Source of the DNA: DASZQY01 sp035548515
GTDB lineage: Bacteria; Pseudomonadota; Alphaproteobacteria; Rhizobiales; Kaistiaceae
Assembly (NCBI GenBank): GCA_035548515.1
Contig: DASZSW010000046.1
Location: forward strand, 1-64,000
Direction: 5' to 3'
Length of the DNA: 64,000 bases
Shown here: positions 34,064 to 43,027 of the stretch, piece after piece
Numbering within the stretch: position 1 is the first letter of the stretch
How the letters are laid out: every line of letters starts with the position of its first letter
Notes under the pieces: generated by a model
Told to the model about the DNA's origin: nothing
What the model saw: only the letters and a program-made list of their open reading frames with translations
The model's database searches: none
Position numbers and translations under genes: made by a program

Positions 34064-34087
34064 TGGGTGGTTCCTTCTGCCCAGGCG

Positions 34088-36349
34088 CTACCTCCGCCCG
34101 CGCTTCTTCCCGCGATCAGGCGCACGGCCGCGGTTGCCCGGGCGGCGGTGCTGGTCGGGGGAGGGGCGGTCCTTGCGGGGCAGGACGCGACCCTCCGACG
34201 TCAGCTCGAACCTGAGGGCGCCGGCGAGCGGAGCGGCTTCCACCAGGCGGACCGTGACCTGGTCGCCCAGGCGGTGCATCTCGCCGGAGCGCGAGCCGAT
34301 GACGGCGTGCTTCGCCTCGTCGTAGACGAAGAATTCCGAGCCCAGCGTGCGCATCGGCACGAAGCCGTCGGCGCCGGTTTCGTCGAGCTTCACGAACAGG
34401 CCGGCTCGGGTGACGCCTGAGATGCGGCCGGGGAACTCGGCGCCGATGCGGTCGGCCAGCCAGTGCGCAACCAGCCGGTCGATGGTGTCGCGCTCGGCGG
34501 CCATGGCGCGGCGCTCGGCGGCGGAGATCTGCGCGGCGATCTCGGCGAGGTGCTCCTCGATGCCGTCTGGCAGTCCGCCGGGGCCGAAGCTGAGCGAGCG
34601 GACCAGCGCGCGGTGCACGATCAGATCGGCGTAGCGGCGGATCGGCGAGGTGAAGTGCGCGTAGCGGCGGAGGTTCAGGCCGAAATGGCCGATGTTCTCC
34701 GGGCTGTATTCGGCCTGCGCCTGCGTGCGCAGCACCACCTCGTGGAGCAGGGGGCCGTGCTCGGAGCCTTCCGCCTTCGACAGGATGAAGTTGAAGTTGG
34801 AGGGACGCAGGTTGCCGCCCTTCGGGAACGACAGCTCGATCGACTTCAGGAAGTCGCGGAGCGCCTCCTGCTTTGCCAGCGAGGGCTGGTCGTGGATACG
34901 ATAGACGAGCGGCGATTTCTTCGCCTCCAGCGTCTCGGCGGCCGCGACGTTCGCCTGGATCATCATCTCTTCGATGAGGCGCATCGCTTCCAGCCGCACG
35001 GGCACGACGATGCGTTCGATGCCGCCGTCCTTGCCGACGATGACCTTGCGCTCGGGCAGATCGAGGTCGAGCGGCTCGCGGGCATCGCGGCCGCGCTTGA
35101 GGATTTCGTAGCCGGCCCAGAGGTTTGCTAGCGCAGTCTTCACACTTTGAGTCAGGTCGGTGGCGCGGCCGTCGAAGGTGTCCTGCGCCTTCTGGTATGA
35201 CAGCTTCGCCGCCGATCGCATCATGATGCGGTGGAAGCGGTGGTTCAGCTTCCGCCCCTGCGCGTTGAACACCATCCGCACCGCGAGCGCCGGACGATCC
35301 TCGGCCTCGCGAAGCGAGCAGAGATCGTTGGAGATGCGCTCGGGCAGCATCGGCACGACGCGGTCGGGGAAATAGACCGAGTTGCCGCGCTTCAGCGCCT
35401 CGCGGTCGAGCGGACTGCCGGGGCGCACGTACCAGGCGACATCGGCGATGGCGACGGTGACGATCGTGCCGCCCGGATTGTTCGGGTCGGCGTCCGGCAC
35501 CGCCATAACGGCGTCGTCATGGTCCTTGGCGTCAGGCGGGTCGATGGTGACCAGCGGCTCGTGGCGCCAGTCCTCGCGATGCTCCAGCGTTGCCGCCTTC
35601 GCCGCCTCGGCTTCCTTCAGGACGTCGGGCGGAAAGACGTGCGGGATCGAATGGGCGTGGATGGCGATCATGGAGACCGCCTTCTCGTTCTTCACCGAGC
35701 CCAGAACCTCGACGATGCGCGCACGTTCCAGGCCGAAGCGGCCGTGGACGTTGATGCTCAGCGATACGAGGTCGCCGTCCTTCGCCTTGCCGACGTCGGC
35801 CTGATCGAGGGTGAGCGCCTTCTGCTTCTTGTCGATCGGGTCGATAGTGGCGCCGCGAACGACGCCAAGCAGCGTTGCGGGGCGTTTCTCCAGCACCTTG
35901 ATGATGCGGCCGGTATATTCGCGCTCGGGTTTCGAGATGCGGGCGAGCACGCGGTCGCCGATGCCAGGGGCAGGGGCGTCCTTGGCGCGGGTTGGCGCGA
36001 TGTCGATGCGCGGCGCGTCACCGGCTTCCGCCGGCCACTCGACCGGGCGGCCGATCAGTTCACCGTCGCGGTCGCGGCCGGTGATCTCGACGACAGTGAC
36101 CTCGGGGAGGTCGTCGGTGCGCTTGAGCTTGCGGTAGCGGGACTCAACGGCGCCTTCGCGCGCCAGGTCCTTGAGCAGCGCCTTCAGCGGGATGCGCTGG
36201 GCGCCGGTGATGCCGAAGTGGCGGGCGATCTCCCGCTTTCCCGTTTCTCCGGGATGTTCGGCGATGAATGCGAGCAACTGCTCGCGAGTGGGAAGTTGCT
36301 GGCCTTGCGGCTTGGTCTTCTTCTGTTTCGGTTGTTTCGTTTCGTTCAA
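34088..36349 (-). CDS. rnr: Ribonuclease R
   Basis: The product of about 753 residues has an N-terminal helix-turn-helix region (TREQLLAFIAEHPGETGKRE) and cold-shock-like domains. An RNB catalytic domain shows DPPDAKDHDDAVMAV with its Asp cluster, then FTSPIRRYADLIVHRAL; an S1 domain (PGRISGVTRAGLFVKLDETG) and a Lys/Arg-rich tail complete it. It degrades structured RNA 3' to 5'. No ATG fits: the frame runs back into topA. I propose TTG at 36349, 22 bp after the topA stop, without a good ribosome site, so the start is uncertain. It is probably co-transcribed with topA. Confidence 0.93.
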   Translation of the reverse strand: MNETKQPKQKKTKPQGQQLPTREQLLAFIAEHPGETGKREIARHFGITGAQRIPLKALLKDLAREGAVESRYRKLKRTDDLPEVTVVEITGRDRDGELIGRPVEWPAEAGDAPRIDIAPTRAKDAPAPGIGDRVLARISKPEREYTGRIIKVLEKRPATLLGVVRGATIDPIDKKQKALTLDQADVGKAKDGDLVSLSINVHGRFGLERARIVEVLGSVKNEKAVSMIAIHAHSIPHVFPPDVLKEAEAAKAATLEHREDWRHEPLVTIDPPDAKDHDDAVMAVPDADPNNPGGTIVTVAIADVAWYVRPGSPLDREALKRGNSVYFPDRVVPMLPERISNDLCSLREAEDRPALAVRMVFNAQGRKLNHRFHRIMMRSAAKLSYQKAQDTFDGRATDLTQSVKTALANLWAGYEILKRGRDAREPLDLDLPERKVIVGKDGGIERIVVPVRLEAMRLIEEMMIQANVAAAETLEAKKSPLVYRIHDQPSLAKQEALRDFLKSIELSFPKGGNLRPSNFNFILSKAEGSEHGPLLHEVVLRTQAQAEYSPENIGHFGLNLRRYAHFTSPIRRYADLIVHRALVRSLSFGPGGLPDGIEEHLAEIAAQISAAERRAMAAERDTIDRLVAHWLADRIGAEFPGRISGVTRAGLFVKLDETGADGFVPMRTLGSEFFVYDEAKHAVIGSRSGEMHRLGDQVTVRLVEAAPLAGALRFELTSEGRVLPRKDRPSPDQHRRPGNRGRAPDRGKKRGRR

Positions 36350-36371
36350 TTTCGTTTTCGTTTCGTCAGGC

Positions 36372-39014
36372 CTAGCCGTCCACGGGTTCGGGGGCGGCGG
36401 CCTTCTTTCTGGATTTAGGTTTAGCCTTGGGCTTTGTCGCGCCCTCGGCCTCGGATTTCGCGGGCGCTGCCTTCTTGGCGCGTCCACGTGTCGGTTTCTT
36501 GCCCGCGCGAGCGGCGATGAGTTCGAGCGCCTGCGCGACGGTGACTTCCTGCGGGTCCATGTCCTTCGGCAGCGTCGCGTTGACCTTGCCGAAGTTGACG
36601 TAGGGGCCGTAGCGGCCGGCGCGGACCGTGATCTTGCCGCCGCCGTCCGGATGGTCGCCGAGGTCCTTCAGGGCCTGCGGCGTGGCGCGGTTGCCGCGGC
36701 GTCCACCGCCGGCAAGCTTCTGCGCGATCAGGTCGACGGCGCGGTTGAGGCCGACGGTGAAGACTTCATCGACCGAGTCGAGATTGGCAAAGGTCGACTC
36801 GTGCTTCACGAACGGGCCGAAGCGGCCGATGCCGGCGGTGATTGGCTGGCCGGATTCCGGATGTACGCCCACCTCGCGCGGCAATCGCAGCAGCGACAGT
36901 GCCTTGTCGAGATCGATCTCGTTCAGATCCCAGCCTTTCGGGATCGAGCCCCGCTTGGGCTTGATTTCCTTGTCCTCGCCCTGCTCGCCGAGCTGCAGGT
37001 ACGGTCCGAAGCGGCCCGAGCGCAGCGTGACGTTGAGGCCGGTCTCCGGATCGGTGCCCAGGAGCTTCCCGTCGGATCCGAAATCGGCGCCGCCTTCGGC
37101 GACGGCGAGCTGGCGGGTGTAGCGGCATTCGGGATAGTTCGAGCAGCCGATGAAGGCACCGAACTTGCCGAGCTTCAGCGACAGGCGACCGGTGCCGCAG
37201 TTCGGGCACTGGCGCGGGTCGCCGCCGTCGGCGCGGGCCGGGAAAATGTGGGGCCCGAGCAACTCGTTCAGGACGTCGAGCACCTCGGAGACGCGGAGCT
37301 CCTTCGTCTTGTCGACGTCGGAGGAGAACTGCGCCCAGAAATCGCGCAGCACGTCCTTCCACTTGAGGTCGCCGGCGGAGATCTTGTCGAGCTTCTCCTC
37401 CAGATCGGCCGTGAAGTCGTATTCGACGTAGCGGTCGAAGAACGACTGGAGGAACGCGGTGACCAGGCGACCCTTGTCCTCGGGGATCAGTTGCCGCTTC
37501 TCGAGCTTCACGTAGCCGCGGTCGCGGAGCACCGACAGCGTCGCCGCGTAGGTGGAGGGGCGGCCGATGCCGAGCTCCTCCATCTTCTTGATCAGCGTCG
37601 CTTCGGTGTAGCGGGGCGGCGGCTCGGTGAAGTGCTGCGCCGTCTCGATGCCGTGCTCGGTCAGCTTGTCGCCCGTGTTCATCGGCGGCAGGCGGCCATC
37701 TTCGTCGCTTTCGTCGCTGCGCGCCTGGGCGGGCGCTTCCTCGTCCTTGCCCTCCTGGTAGAGGGTGAGGAAGCCGTCGAAGCGGACGACTTGGCCGGTG
37801 GCGCGGAGGTTCACGGGCTGGGCGACGCCGGCGGCGATCTCGACCGTGGTGCGCTCCATCTCGGCGGACGCCATCTGGCTCGCGGTCATGCGCTTCCAGA
37901 TCAGCTCGTACAGGCGCGCCTGGTCCGTCTCCAGGCCGCGGCCCGCGTCGTCCGGATGGTTGTGAAGATCGGTCGGGCGAATGGCCTCGTGGGCCTCCTG
38001 CGCATTCTTTGCCTTGGTCTGGTACATGCGCGGCGCGTCGGGCAGGTACTGCTGGCCGTAGCGTTTGCTGATCGCATCGCGGGCGGCGGCGATCGCCTCC
38101 GGCGCAGACTGCACGCCATCGGTTCGCATGTAGGTGATGAGGCCGTCCTCGTAGAGGCGCTGGGCGACCTGCATGGTGCGGTTGGCCGCGAAGCCCAGCT
38201 TGCGCGAGGCTTCCTGCTGCAACGTCGAGGTGGTGAACGGCGGCGGCGGATTGCGGCGGACGGGCTTCGCCTCGACCGAGGTGACTTTATATGCGCCCGA
38301 CTTCAGCGCCTGCTCGATACGGCGGGCCGTCGCCTCGTCGGGAATGTCGAGGCGGGCGAGTTTATCGCCGTTGAAGCCGGTGACGCGGGCGATGAAGCGG
38401 CCGCCGTTCGGCGGCTCCAGCGTAACCGCGACGGTCCAGTACTCGCGCGGCTTGAACGTCTCGATCTCGTTCTCGCGTTCGCATACCAGGCGCAGCGCGA
38501 CCGACTGGACACGGCCGGCCGAGCGGGCGCCGGGGAGCTTGCGCCAGAGGACGGGCGACAGAGTGAAGCCGACGAGATAGTCGAGCGCGCGGCGCGCGAG
38601 GTAGGCGTCGACCAGTGGTGCGTCGATGGTGCGGGGATGCTTCATCGCATCCAGCACGGCATCGCGGGTGATGGCGTTGAACACGACGCGCTCGACCGGC
38701 TTGTCGCCGAGAGCCTTCTTGTTCCTGAGCACCTCGAGCACATGCCACGAGATGGCTTCGCCTTCGCGGTCCGGGTCGGTGGCGAGGATCAGGCGGTCGG
38801 CGTCCTTCACCGCGTCGGCGATGTCGGCGAGCCGCTTCTTCGACTTGTCGTCGACTTCCCAGAGCATCGTGAAGTCGTGCTCCGGATCGACCGAACCGTT
38901 CTTCGACGGCAGGTCGCGGACGTGGCCATACGAGGCAAGCACCTGATAGCTCGGCCCCAGGTACTTGTTGATCGTTTTGGCCTTGGCCGGGGATTCGACG
39001 ATGACGAGATTCAT
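36372..39014 (-). CDS. topA: DNA topoisomerase I
   Basis: The 880-residue protein has the Toprim start MNLVIVESPAKAKTINKYLG. The catalytic tyrosine lies in GLITYMRTDGVQ. A C4 zinc ribbon (CPNCGTGRLSLKLG with GCSNYPEC) is followed by several TOPRIM-C repeats such as KRGSIPKGWD, then a Lys/Ala-rich tail. It relaxes negative supercoils. Length and domain order are as expected for Alphaproteobacteria. In many relatives the order is dprA-topA-rnr, as here, with a small ORF inserted between dprA and topA. Confidence 0.97.
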   Translation of the reverse strand: MNLVIVESPAKAKTINKYLGPSYQVLASYGHVRDLPSKNGSVDPEHDFTMLWEVDDKSKKRLADIADAVKDADRLILATDPDREGEAISWHVLEVLRNKKALGDKPVERVVFNAITRDAVLDAMKHPRTIDAPLVDAYLARRALDYLVGFTLSPVLWRKLPGARSAGRVQSVALRLVCERENEIETFKPREYWTVAVTLEPPNGGRFIARVTGFNGDKLARLDIPDEATARRIEQALKSGAYKVTSVEAKPVRRNPPPPFTTSTLQQEASRKLGFAANRTMQVAQRLYEDGLITYMRTDGVQSAPEAIAAARDAISKRYGQQYLPDAPRMYQTKAKNAQEAHEAIRPTDLHNHPDDAGRGLETDQARLYELIWKRMTASQMASAEMERTTVEIAAGVAQPVNLRATGQVVRFDGFLTLYQEGKDEEAPAQARSDESDEDGRLPPMNTGDKLTEHGIETAQHFTEPPPRYTEATLIKKMEELGIGRPSTYAATLSVLRDRGYVKLEKRQLIPEDKGRLVTAFLQSFFDRYVEYDFTADLEEKLDKISAGDLKWKDVLRDFWAQFSSDVDKTKELRVSEVLDVLNELLGPHIFPARADGGDPRQCPNCGTGRLSLKLGKFGAFIGCSNYPECRYTRQLAVAEGGADFGSDGKLLGTDPETGLNVTLRSGRFGPYLQLGEQGEDKEIKPKRGSIPKGWDLNEIDLDKALSLLRLPREVGVHPESGQPITAGIGRFGPFVKHESTFANLDSVDEVFTVGLNRAVDLIAQKLAGGGRRGNRATPQALKDLGDHPDGGGKITVRAGRYGPYVNFGKVNATLPKDMDPQEVTVAQALELIAARAGKKPTRGRAKKAAPAKSEAEGATKPKAKPKSRKKAAAPEPVDG

Positions 39015-39291
39015 TTAGACGCCGCGTACTCGCAAAGCTGGCTTTCCCCCGCAAAGAGGGCTGGGCCGCGTTGAAATTCCGCTAATTCCGCCGACGTCGA
39101 CGGCACTTTCGCGCCTCTGACCGCCGGTTCGAACGGGGCGGGACATTCCAGAAATCGGCCCGGGCTGTCAAATCGCGGCCGCGTGTGAGGGCCATCGCCG
39201 CGTGGCGCCGAGCACTCCGTATTTTCGCCGATGCCATTGATATGACGGGTAAATGGGAACCCGCTGCGACGTTTGCAACCCCTTCTGGCGC

Positions 39292-39323
39292 TTGCCAATA
39301 GCACTCGCGATAGTTACTATAAT
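39292..39323 (+). promoter_or_regulatory. Candidate sigma-70 promoter in the 374-bp topA upstream region
   Basis: A perfect TATAAT lies at 39318-39323 with TTGCCA at 39292-39297, a wide 20-bp spacer. It points towards the small ORF at 39389. The region 39015-39388 is otherwise free of recognisable genes and must also contain the divergent topA promoter. Confidence 0.4.
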
Positions 39324-39388
39324 TCTAGTATCTCTACTGCAGGTTGTAGCCGCATCTGAAGACTGATGCACGTGCCGCGACCCTCGCA

Positions 39389-39601
39389 ATGCGGACAGAA
39401 TTGGTGACAGCAGTACCAAAATCGACGGCGGAAGACGCCGCCCGTTACATTGGCGGCATGGCTCGCGAACTGCGCGATCTGGCCGCGAAATCCGACCTGG
39501 GCTTCCTCGTCTATCTTCTTTCGATGGTCGAGCAGGAGGCTGCGGAGTTGGCTCCCGTCGGCAAGCCATCTCCGCCGGACAAGAAGCTGCCGCCAAGCTA
39601 G
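39389..39601 (+). CDS. Small conserved-looking helical protein, unknown function
   Basis: The 70-residue product has an amphipathic centre, AARYIGGMARELRDLAAKSDLGFLVYLLSMVEQEAAEL. This resembles small hypothetical proteins I recall in Bradyrhizobium relatives (pattern ARYIxxLAxELAxLAxxxxLxxLxYxLxMAxLEA). A candidate promoter lies 66 bp upstream. No clear ribosome site precedes the ATG at 39389, so the start may be wrong. Its last four bases overlap the convergent dprA stop. Confidence 0.6.
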   Translation: MRTELVTAVPKSTAEDAARYIGGMARELRDLAAKSDLGFLVYLLSMVEQEAAELAPVGKPSPPDKKLPPS

Positions 39602-40707
39602 CCGACCAGCGAGACACGCCCGCCAGGGTGATGTTCGATACGCCCCGCCAGGTCGAGTTCGATGAGCACCAGGCGCACCACTGCAGGCGTCAGGCGTGTG
39701 AACCGGATGATCTCGTCGATCTCAACCGGCGTGGCCCCCATCGCTTCGATGATACGGGCGCGATCGCTGTCGTCTGCCTCGCTGGCGGCGCCGTCGCGCT
39801 CGCGTTCCTTGGCGGCGGGTGGCGGAGCGGGTCGCTCCAGCATGGGCATAACCTCCGCGACGATATCGTCGAGTGCGGTCACGATGGTGGCGCCGTCGCG
39901 GATCAGCTGATTGGTGCCGCCCGCCCGCGGATCCAGCGGTGAGCCTGGCACAGCGAAGACGAGTCGGCCCTGCTCGGCGGCGAGACGCGCTGTGATCAAC
40001 GAACCGGAGCGCACGGCGGCTTCCACTACCACGACCGCGACCGACATGCCGGAGATTATCCGGTTGCGGCGCGGGAAATCCTTGCCGCGCGGTACGTGGC
40101 CCATCGGCATCTCGCTGACGTGCGCGCCCGCCTTGGCGACGATCGCATCGGCGAGTTCGAGATTGTCCGGCGGGTAGGGGCGATCGAGACCACCGGCAAA
40201 GACCGCGACAGTGCCGGTGTCGAGCGCCGCGGTGTGCGCCGCCGCGTCAATGCCGCGCGCCAGACCGGAGACAACCACGAAGCCGCAATCGGCCAGCCCT
40301 GCGGCGATCTGCATCGCGAATTTGCGGCCGGCGATGGAGGCGTTGCGGGAACCCACGACCGCGACGGATGGGCGCGTGAGGCACCCGGCGTTGCCACGGA
40401 CACACAGCAGCGGCGGCGCACCGTCGACCGCGCGCAACCACGCCGGATAATCCGGCTCGCCGACCGCGATGAAGCGGGCCTGGATTGCCGCCGCCGCTGC
40501 GAGTTCGCGCTCAGCGTCCTCGACGGTGGTGAGGCGGATCGGTCGGCCGCCGCGACGGGCGAGATCAGGCGCAGCCGCCAGCGCGGCGGAAGCGCTGCCG
40601 AAATGATTGAGCAGGGCACGGAAGGTCACCGGGCCGATTGTCTCGGTACGGATCAGGCGAAGCCACGCGATGCGCTGTTCGTCGCTGAGCGTGGCGCCGG
40701 CGCTCAT
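39598..40707 (-). CDS. dprA: DNA processing protein DprA
   Basis: The 369-residue protein has an N-terminal helix-hairpin-like region (RTETIGPVTFRALLNHFGSA). The Rossmann-like DprA core carries VAVVGSRNASIAGRKFAMQI, VSGLARGIDAAAHTAAL, SGMSVAVVVVEAAVRSGSL and FAVPGSPLDPRAGGTNQLI. A C-terminal winged helix reads PVEIDEIIRFTRLTPAVVRL. DprA loads RecA on incoming single-stranded DNA during transformation. The start overlaps the plsY stop by four bases (ATGA). Confidence 0.95.
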   Translation of the reverse strand: MSAGATLSDEQRIAWLRLIRTETIGPVTFRALLNHFGSASAALAAAPDLARRGGRPIRLTTVEDAERELAAAAAIQARFIAVGEPDYPAWLRAVDGAPPLLCVRGNAGCLTRPSVAVVGSRNASIAGRKFAMQIAAGLADCGFVVVSGLARGIDAAAHTAALDTGTVAVFAGGLDRPYPPDNLELADAIVAKAGAHVSEMPMGHVPRGKDFPRRNRIISGMSVAVVVVEAAVRSGSLITARLAAEQGRLVFAVPGSPLDPRAGGTNQLIRDGATIVTALDDIVAEVMPMLERPAPPPAAKERERDGAASEADDSDRARIIEAMGATPVEIDEIIRFTRLTPAVVRLVLIELDLAGRIEHHPGGRVSLVG

Positions 40708-41306
40708 CGCTTTTGGCCGATGCGGCCTTCTTTGCCCGCCATGAGGCGGCGGATGTTGTCGGAGTGGCGCCACCACAGCACCACGCTGAGCACCGCTGCG
40801 AGCAGGCCAATGGGCCAGCCGGCGAACCATGCGGCGATGAACGGGGTGAGGAGCGACGCGGTCAGCGCGCTCGCCGAGGAGATGCGTGTGACGACGGCGG
40901 TAATGAGCCAGGCGAGGCAGAAGAAGATGGCGCCGGGCCACCACAATCCGGCCAGCACGCCGATGTAGGTCGCGACGCCTTTGCCGCCCTTGAAACCAAG
41001 CCAGACGGGGAAGAGATGACCGGCGAATGCGCCGAGCGCCGCGGCGATGGCGGCGACCGGGCCTCCGATCAGGTTGCCGAGAAGCACCGCGACCGTGCCC
41101 TTGGCGCCGTCGCCGATCAGCGTCGCGGCAGCGATCGTCCGGTTGCCGGTGCGCAGCACGTTCGTGGCGCCGATGTTGCCGGAGCCGATGCTGCGGATGT
41201 CGCCGAGGCCGGCGAGATGGGTAAGGATCAGGCCGAAGGGGATGGTGCCGAGCAGGTAGCCGAGGACGAGGGCGGCAAGATCCGTCCAAGGGTTGCCCCA
41301 GTCCAT
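40704..41306 (-). CDS. plsY: Glycerol-3-phosphate acyltransferase PlsY
   Basis: The 200-residue inner-membrane protein shows the PlsY motifs GTIPFGLILTHLAGLGDIRSIGSGNIGATNVLR and FPVWLGFKGGKGVAT. It transfers acyl groups from acyl-phosphate to glycerol-3-phosphate, the first step in phospholipid synthesis. About five to seven hydrophobic helices are visible. ATG at 41306 with GAGGGGCG upstream is preferred over 41363. plsY-dprA is a common pair in Alphaproteobacteria, usually preceded by pyrC; here pyrB is upstream. Confidence 0.95.
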   Translation of the reverse strand: MDWGNPWTDLAALVLGYLLGTIPFGLILTHLAGLGDIRSIGSGNIGATNVLRTGNRTIAAATLIGDGAKGTVAVLLGNLIGGPVAAIAAALGAFAGHLFPVWLGFKGGKGVATYIGVLAGLWWPGAIFFCLAWLITAVVTRISSASALTASLLTPFIAAWFAGWPIGLLAAVLSVVLWWRHSDNIRRLMAGKEGRIGQKR

Positions 41307-41392
41307 ATGTCGCCCCTCGCTAAACTTGAGCGGGAAGGTATGCGGATGGCGGGCAAGGGGCAACTATCCGTGAGGTGGCTGCCGGATTGGGC

Positions 41393-41502
41393 GCCCCGCA
41401 AGGGGAGGGCTCATGCTCTCGGTCGGTGCGCTCGGCGTTGCGGCGAATGAACCCTCCCCGTGCGGGAGGGTCAAACGGCCAAAGGCCGTTTGGGGAGGGG
41501 TG
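41393..41502. repeat. Partial family A palindromic element (copy 3)
   Basis: A family A type arm (41450-41472, beginning AACCCTCCCC) is followed by an inner hairpin AAACGGCC-AAA-GGCCGTTT and GGGGAGGGG. An inverted, diverged arm piece lies at 41393-41412. The distal half seen in the two complete copies is missing. It occupies the 225 bp between plsY and pyrB. Confidence 0.65.
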
Positions 41503-41531
41503 CCATCTCCGCTCCCTCGCGCGCCATTCAA

Positions 41532-42911
41532 TCAGGCGCGCTTCTTCCGCCGATCCCTGTAGCCTGCCGCCCGCGCATCGTTCTCGTCGCGGAAAAACAC
41601 GGTGTCGTCGGTGACTTCCTCGTCACCGGCCGCATGGAACTCGTGTTTCTTCGCTTGGCCGGCCATCGAAGCTTCACTGTCCGCCTCGCAGTAGATGCAG
41701 CGCAGGCGCTGCTTGTCCGCGCCGCCTGGCAGCAGCCAGAACTTGTTACGTGTGTAGTGCTTCTCGAGCGGGTCGTGGACGATGCAGTTGTCGTTGGTGC
41801 AGCGCATGCCGACGTCGTTGGGCCGGTCGTACAGCGCGCGCGGCGGTTCGCCGAAGCCGGTGTCATAGCGCGCGAGGCCGTCGGCGCGGCGCGTGAGCAG
41901 ATCAATCAGCGCCATGCGCACCGGCACGCCGTACGATGCCTGGCGGAAGTAGACGGCGCGGGAGTCGGAGTCCAGCGCGGTGTCCAGCTCGCCGACGCGG
42001 GGCAGGGGGTGGAGCACGCTGGTGTCTGCGTACTTCGGCTCCTTCAGGAATTTGGAATCGATCTTGGGGTAGTCGCCCTTCGCCTCCGCCCAGCGCTCTT
42101 TCTGGAAGCGGGTGACGTAGAAGACGTCGACCTTCTTGCGCAGCTTCACCACCTCGGGATCGACGTTGGGGATGAGCGAGAGCTGATGCGGCTCCTCCGG
42201 AGTTACGTAGAGGGCATCGACGGCGGCGTTCTCGTGCTCGTACTGCTCGCGCGGCACCATGCGGCAGTTGAACTCCTCGCGCAGGCGCTGGTCGACGTGA
42301 TGCGGCAACTCCATGCCCTTGGCCGGCATCATCATGATGTTGGCGCCGAAGCGGGCGAGGGCGTAGACGAACGAGTGGATGGTGCGGCTGCCGCGCAGAT
42401 CGCCGGAGACCGCGACATTGAGGTCGCGGAGCTTCTTGTTCTCGCGGCGCAGCGTGAAGATGTCGCAGAGCGTTTGGGTGGGATGCTCATGGGCGCCGTC
42501 GCCGCCGTTGATGATGGGTACGGTGGCGTACTCCGCTGCCAGGCGCGCGGCGCCGTCGCGGGGATGGCGGAGCACGATGATGTCGGAATAATTCGAGACC
42601 ACGCGCACGGTATCGGCGAGGCTTTCGCCCTTGGCCACGCTGCTGGTCGCCGGGTCGGCGCTGGTCACGATCTGCCCACCCAGCCGCAGCATCGCGCTCT
42701 CGAAGGACAGACGGGTCCGGGTGCTCGGCTCGTAGAAGAGCGACGCCAGGATGCGGCCGCTGGCAGCGTTGGTGCTCTCGGCGATGCGGTGCTTATGGAC
42801 CGGGTCGCCCAATGAATCGAGATAGTTATCCGCGACCTCGAAAACCCGCTCGATCTCGCGGTTCGTGAGGTCGTTGATCGACGTTACGTGGCGGACGCCC
42901 GACGATGTCAT
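41532..42911 (-). CDS. pyrB: Aspartate carbamoyltransferase with fused PyrI-like zinc domain
   Basis: The 459-residue protein is about 150 residues longer than a normal PyrB. The catalytic part has FYEPSTRTRLSFESAMLRLG (carbamoyl-phosphate site), HPTQTLCDIFTL and SVLHPLPRVGELD. The tail carries CTNDNC (C371, C376) and CIYC (C405, C408) in the setting NCIVHDPLEKHYTRNKFWLL and LRCIYCEADS. This closely follows the C-terminal zinc domain of the regulatory subunit PyrI (CPNSNC...CKYC). The nucleotide-binding allosteric half of PyrI is absent. The enzyme makes carbamoyl-aspartate for pyrimidine synthesis. Confidence 0.93.
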   Translation of the reverse strand: MTSSGVRHVTSINDLTNREIERVFEVADNYLDSLGDPVHKHRIAESTNAASGRILASLFYEPSTRTRLSFESAMLRLGGQIVTSADPATSSVAKGESLADTVRVVSNYSDIIVLRHPRDGAARLAAEYATVPIINGGDGAHEHPTQTLCDIFTLRRENKKLRDLNVAVSGDLRGSRTIHSFVYALARFGANIMMMPAKGMELPHHVDQRLREEFNCRMVPREQYEHENAAVDALYVTPEEPHQLSLIPNVDPEVVKLRKKVDVFYVTRFQKERWAEAKGDYPKIDSKFLKEPKYADTSVLHPLPRVGELDTALDSDSRAVYFRQASYGVPVRMALIDLLTRRADGLARYDTGFGEPPRALYDRPNDVGMRCTNDNCIVHDPLEKHYTRNKFWLLPGGADKQRLRCIYCEADSEASMAGQAKKHEFHAAGDEEVTDDTVFFRDENDARAAGYRDRRKKRA

Positions 42912-42919
42912 TAAAGCCA

Positions 42920-42931
42920 CGCCTATAGGCG
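42920..42931. promoter_or_regulatory. Perfect 12-bp palindrome upstream of pyrB
   Basis: CGCCTATAGGCG lies eight bases before the pyrB start, in the 116-bp gap to the divergent AidB-like gene. It could fold in the pyrB leader or act as an operator; its TATAGG core could also be part of a -10 element. No known motif is matched. Confidence 0.35.
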
Positions 42932-43027
42932 GAGTCGGTGGCCGCTGGCAAGCGGCGGAAATCACCGCGTGGTAGGCTCGCCCACAGGCGAATCGCTGGC
43001 GTTCTGCCCGCGATTGGGAGGAGCAAT

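Noticed and set aside
36171..39074. 967-residue open frame opposite topA
   Set aside because: It is the antisense shadow of topA in high-GC DNA; composition is Arg/Val/Asp-rich with no motif, and topA is unambiguous.
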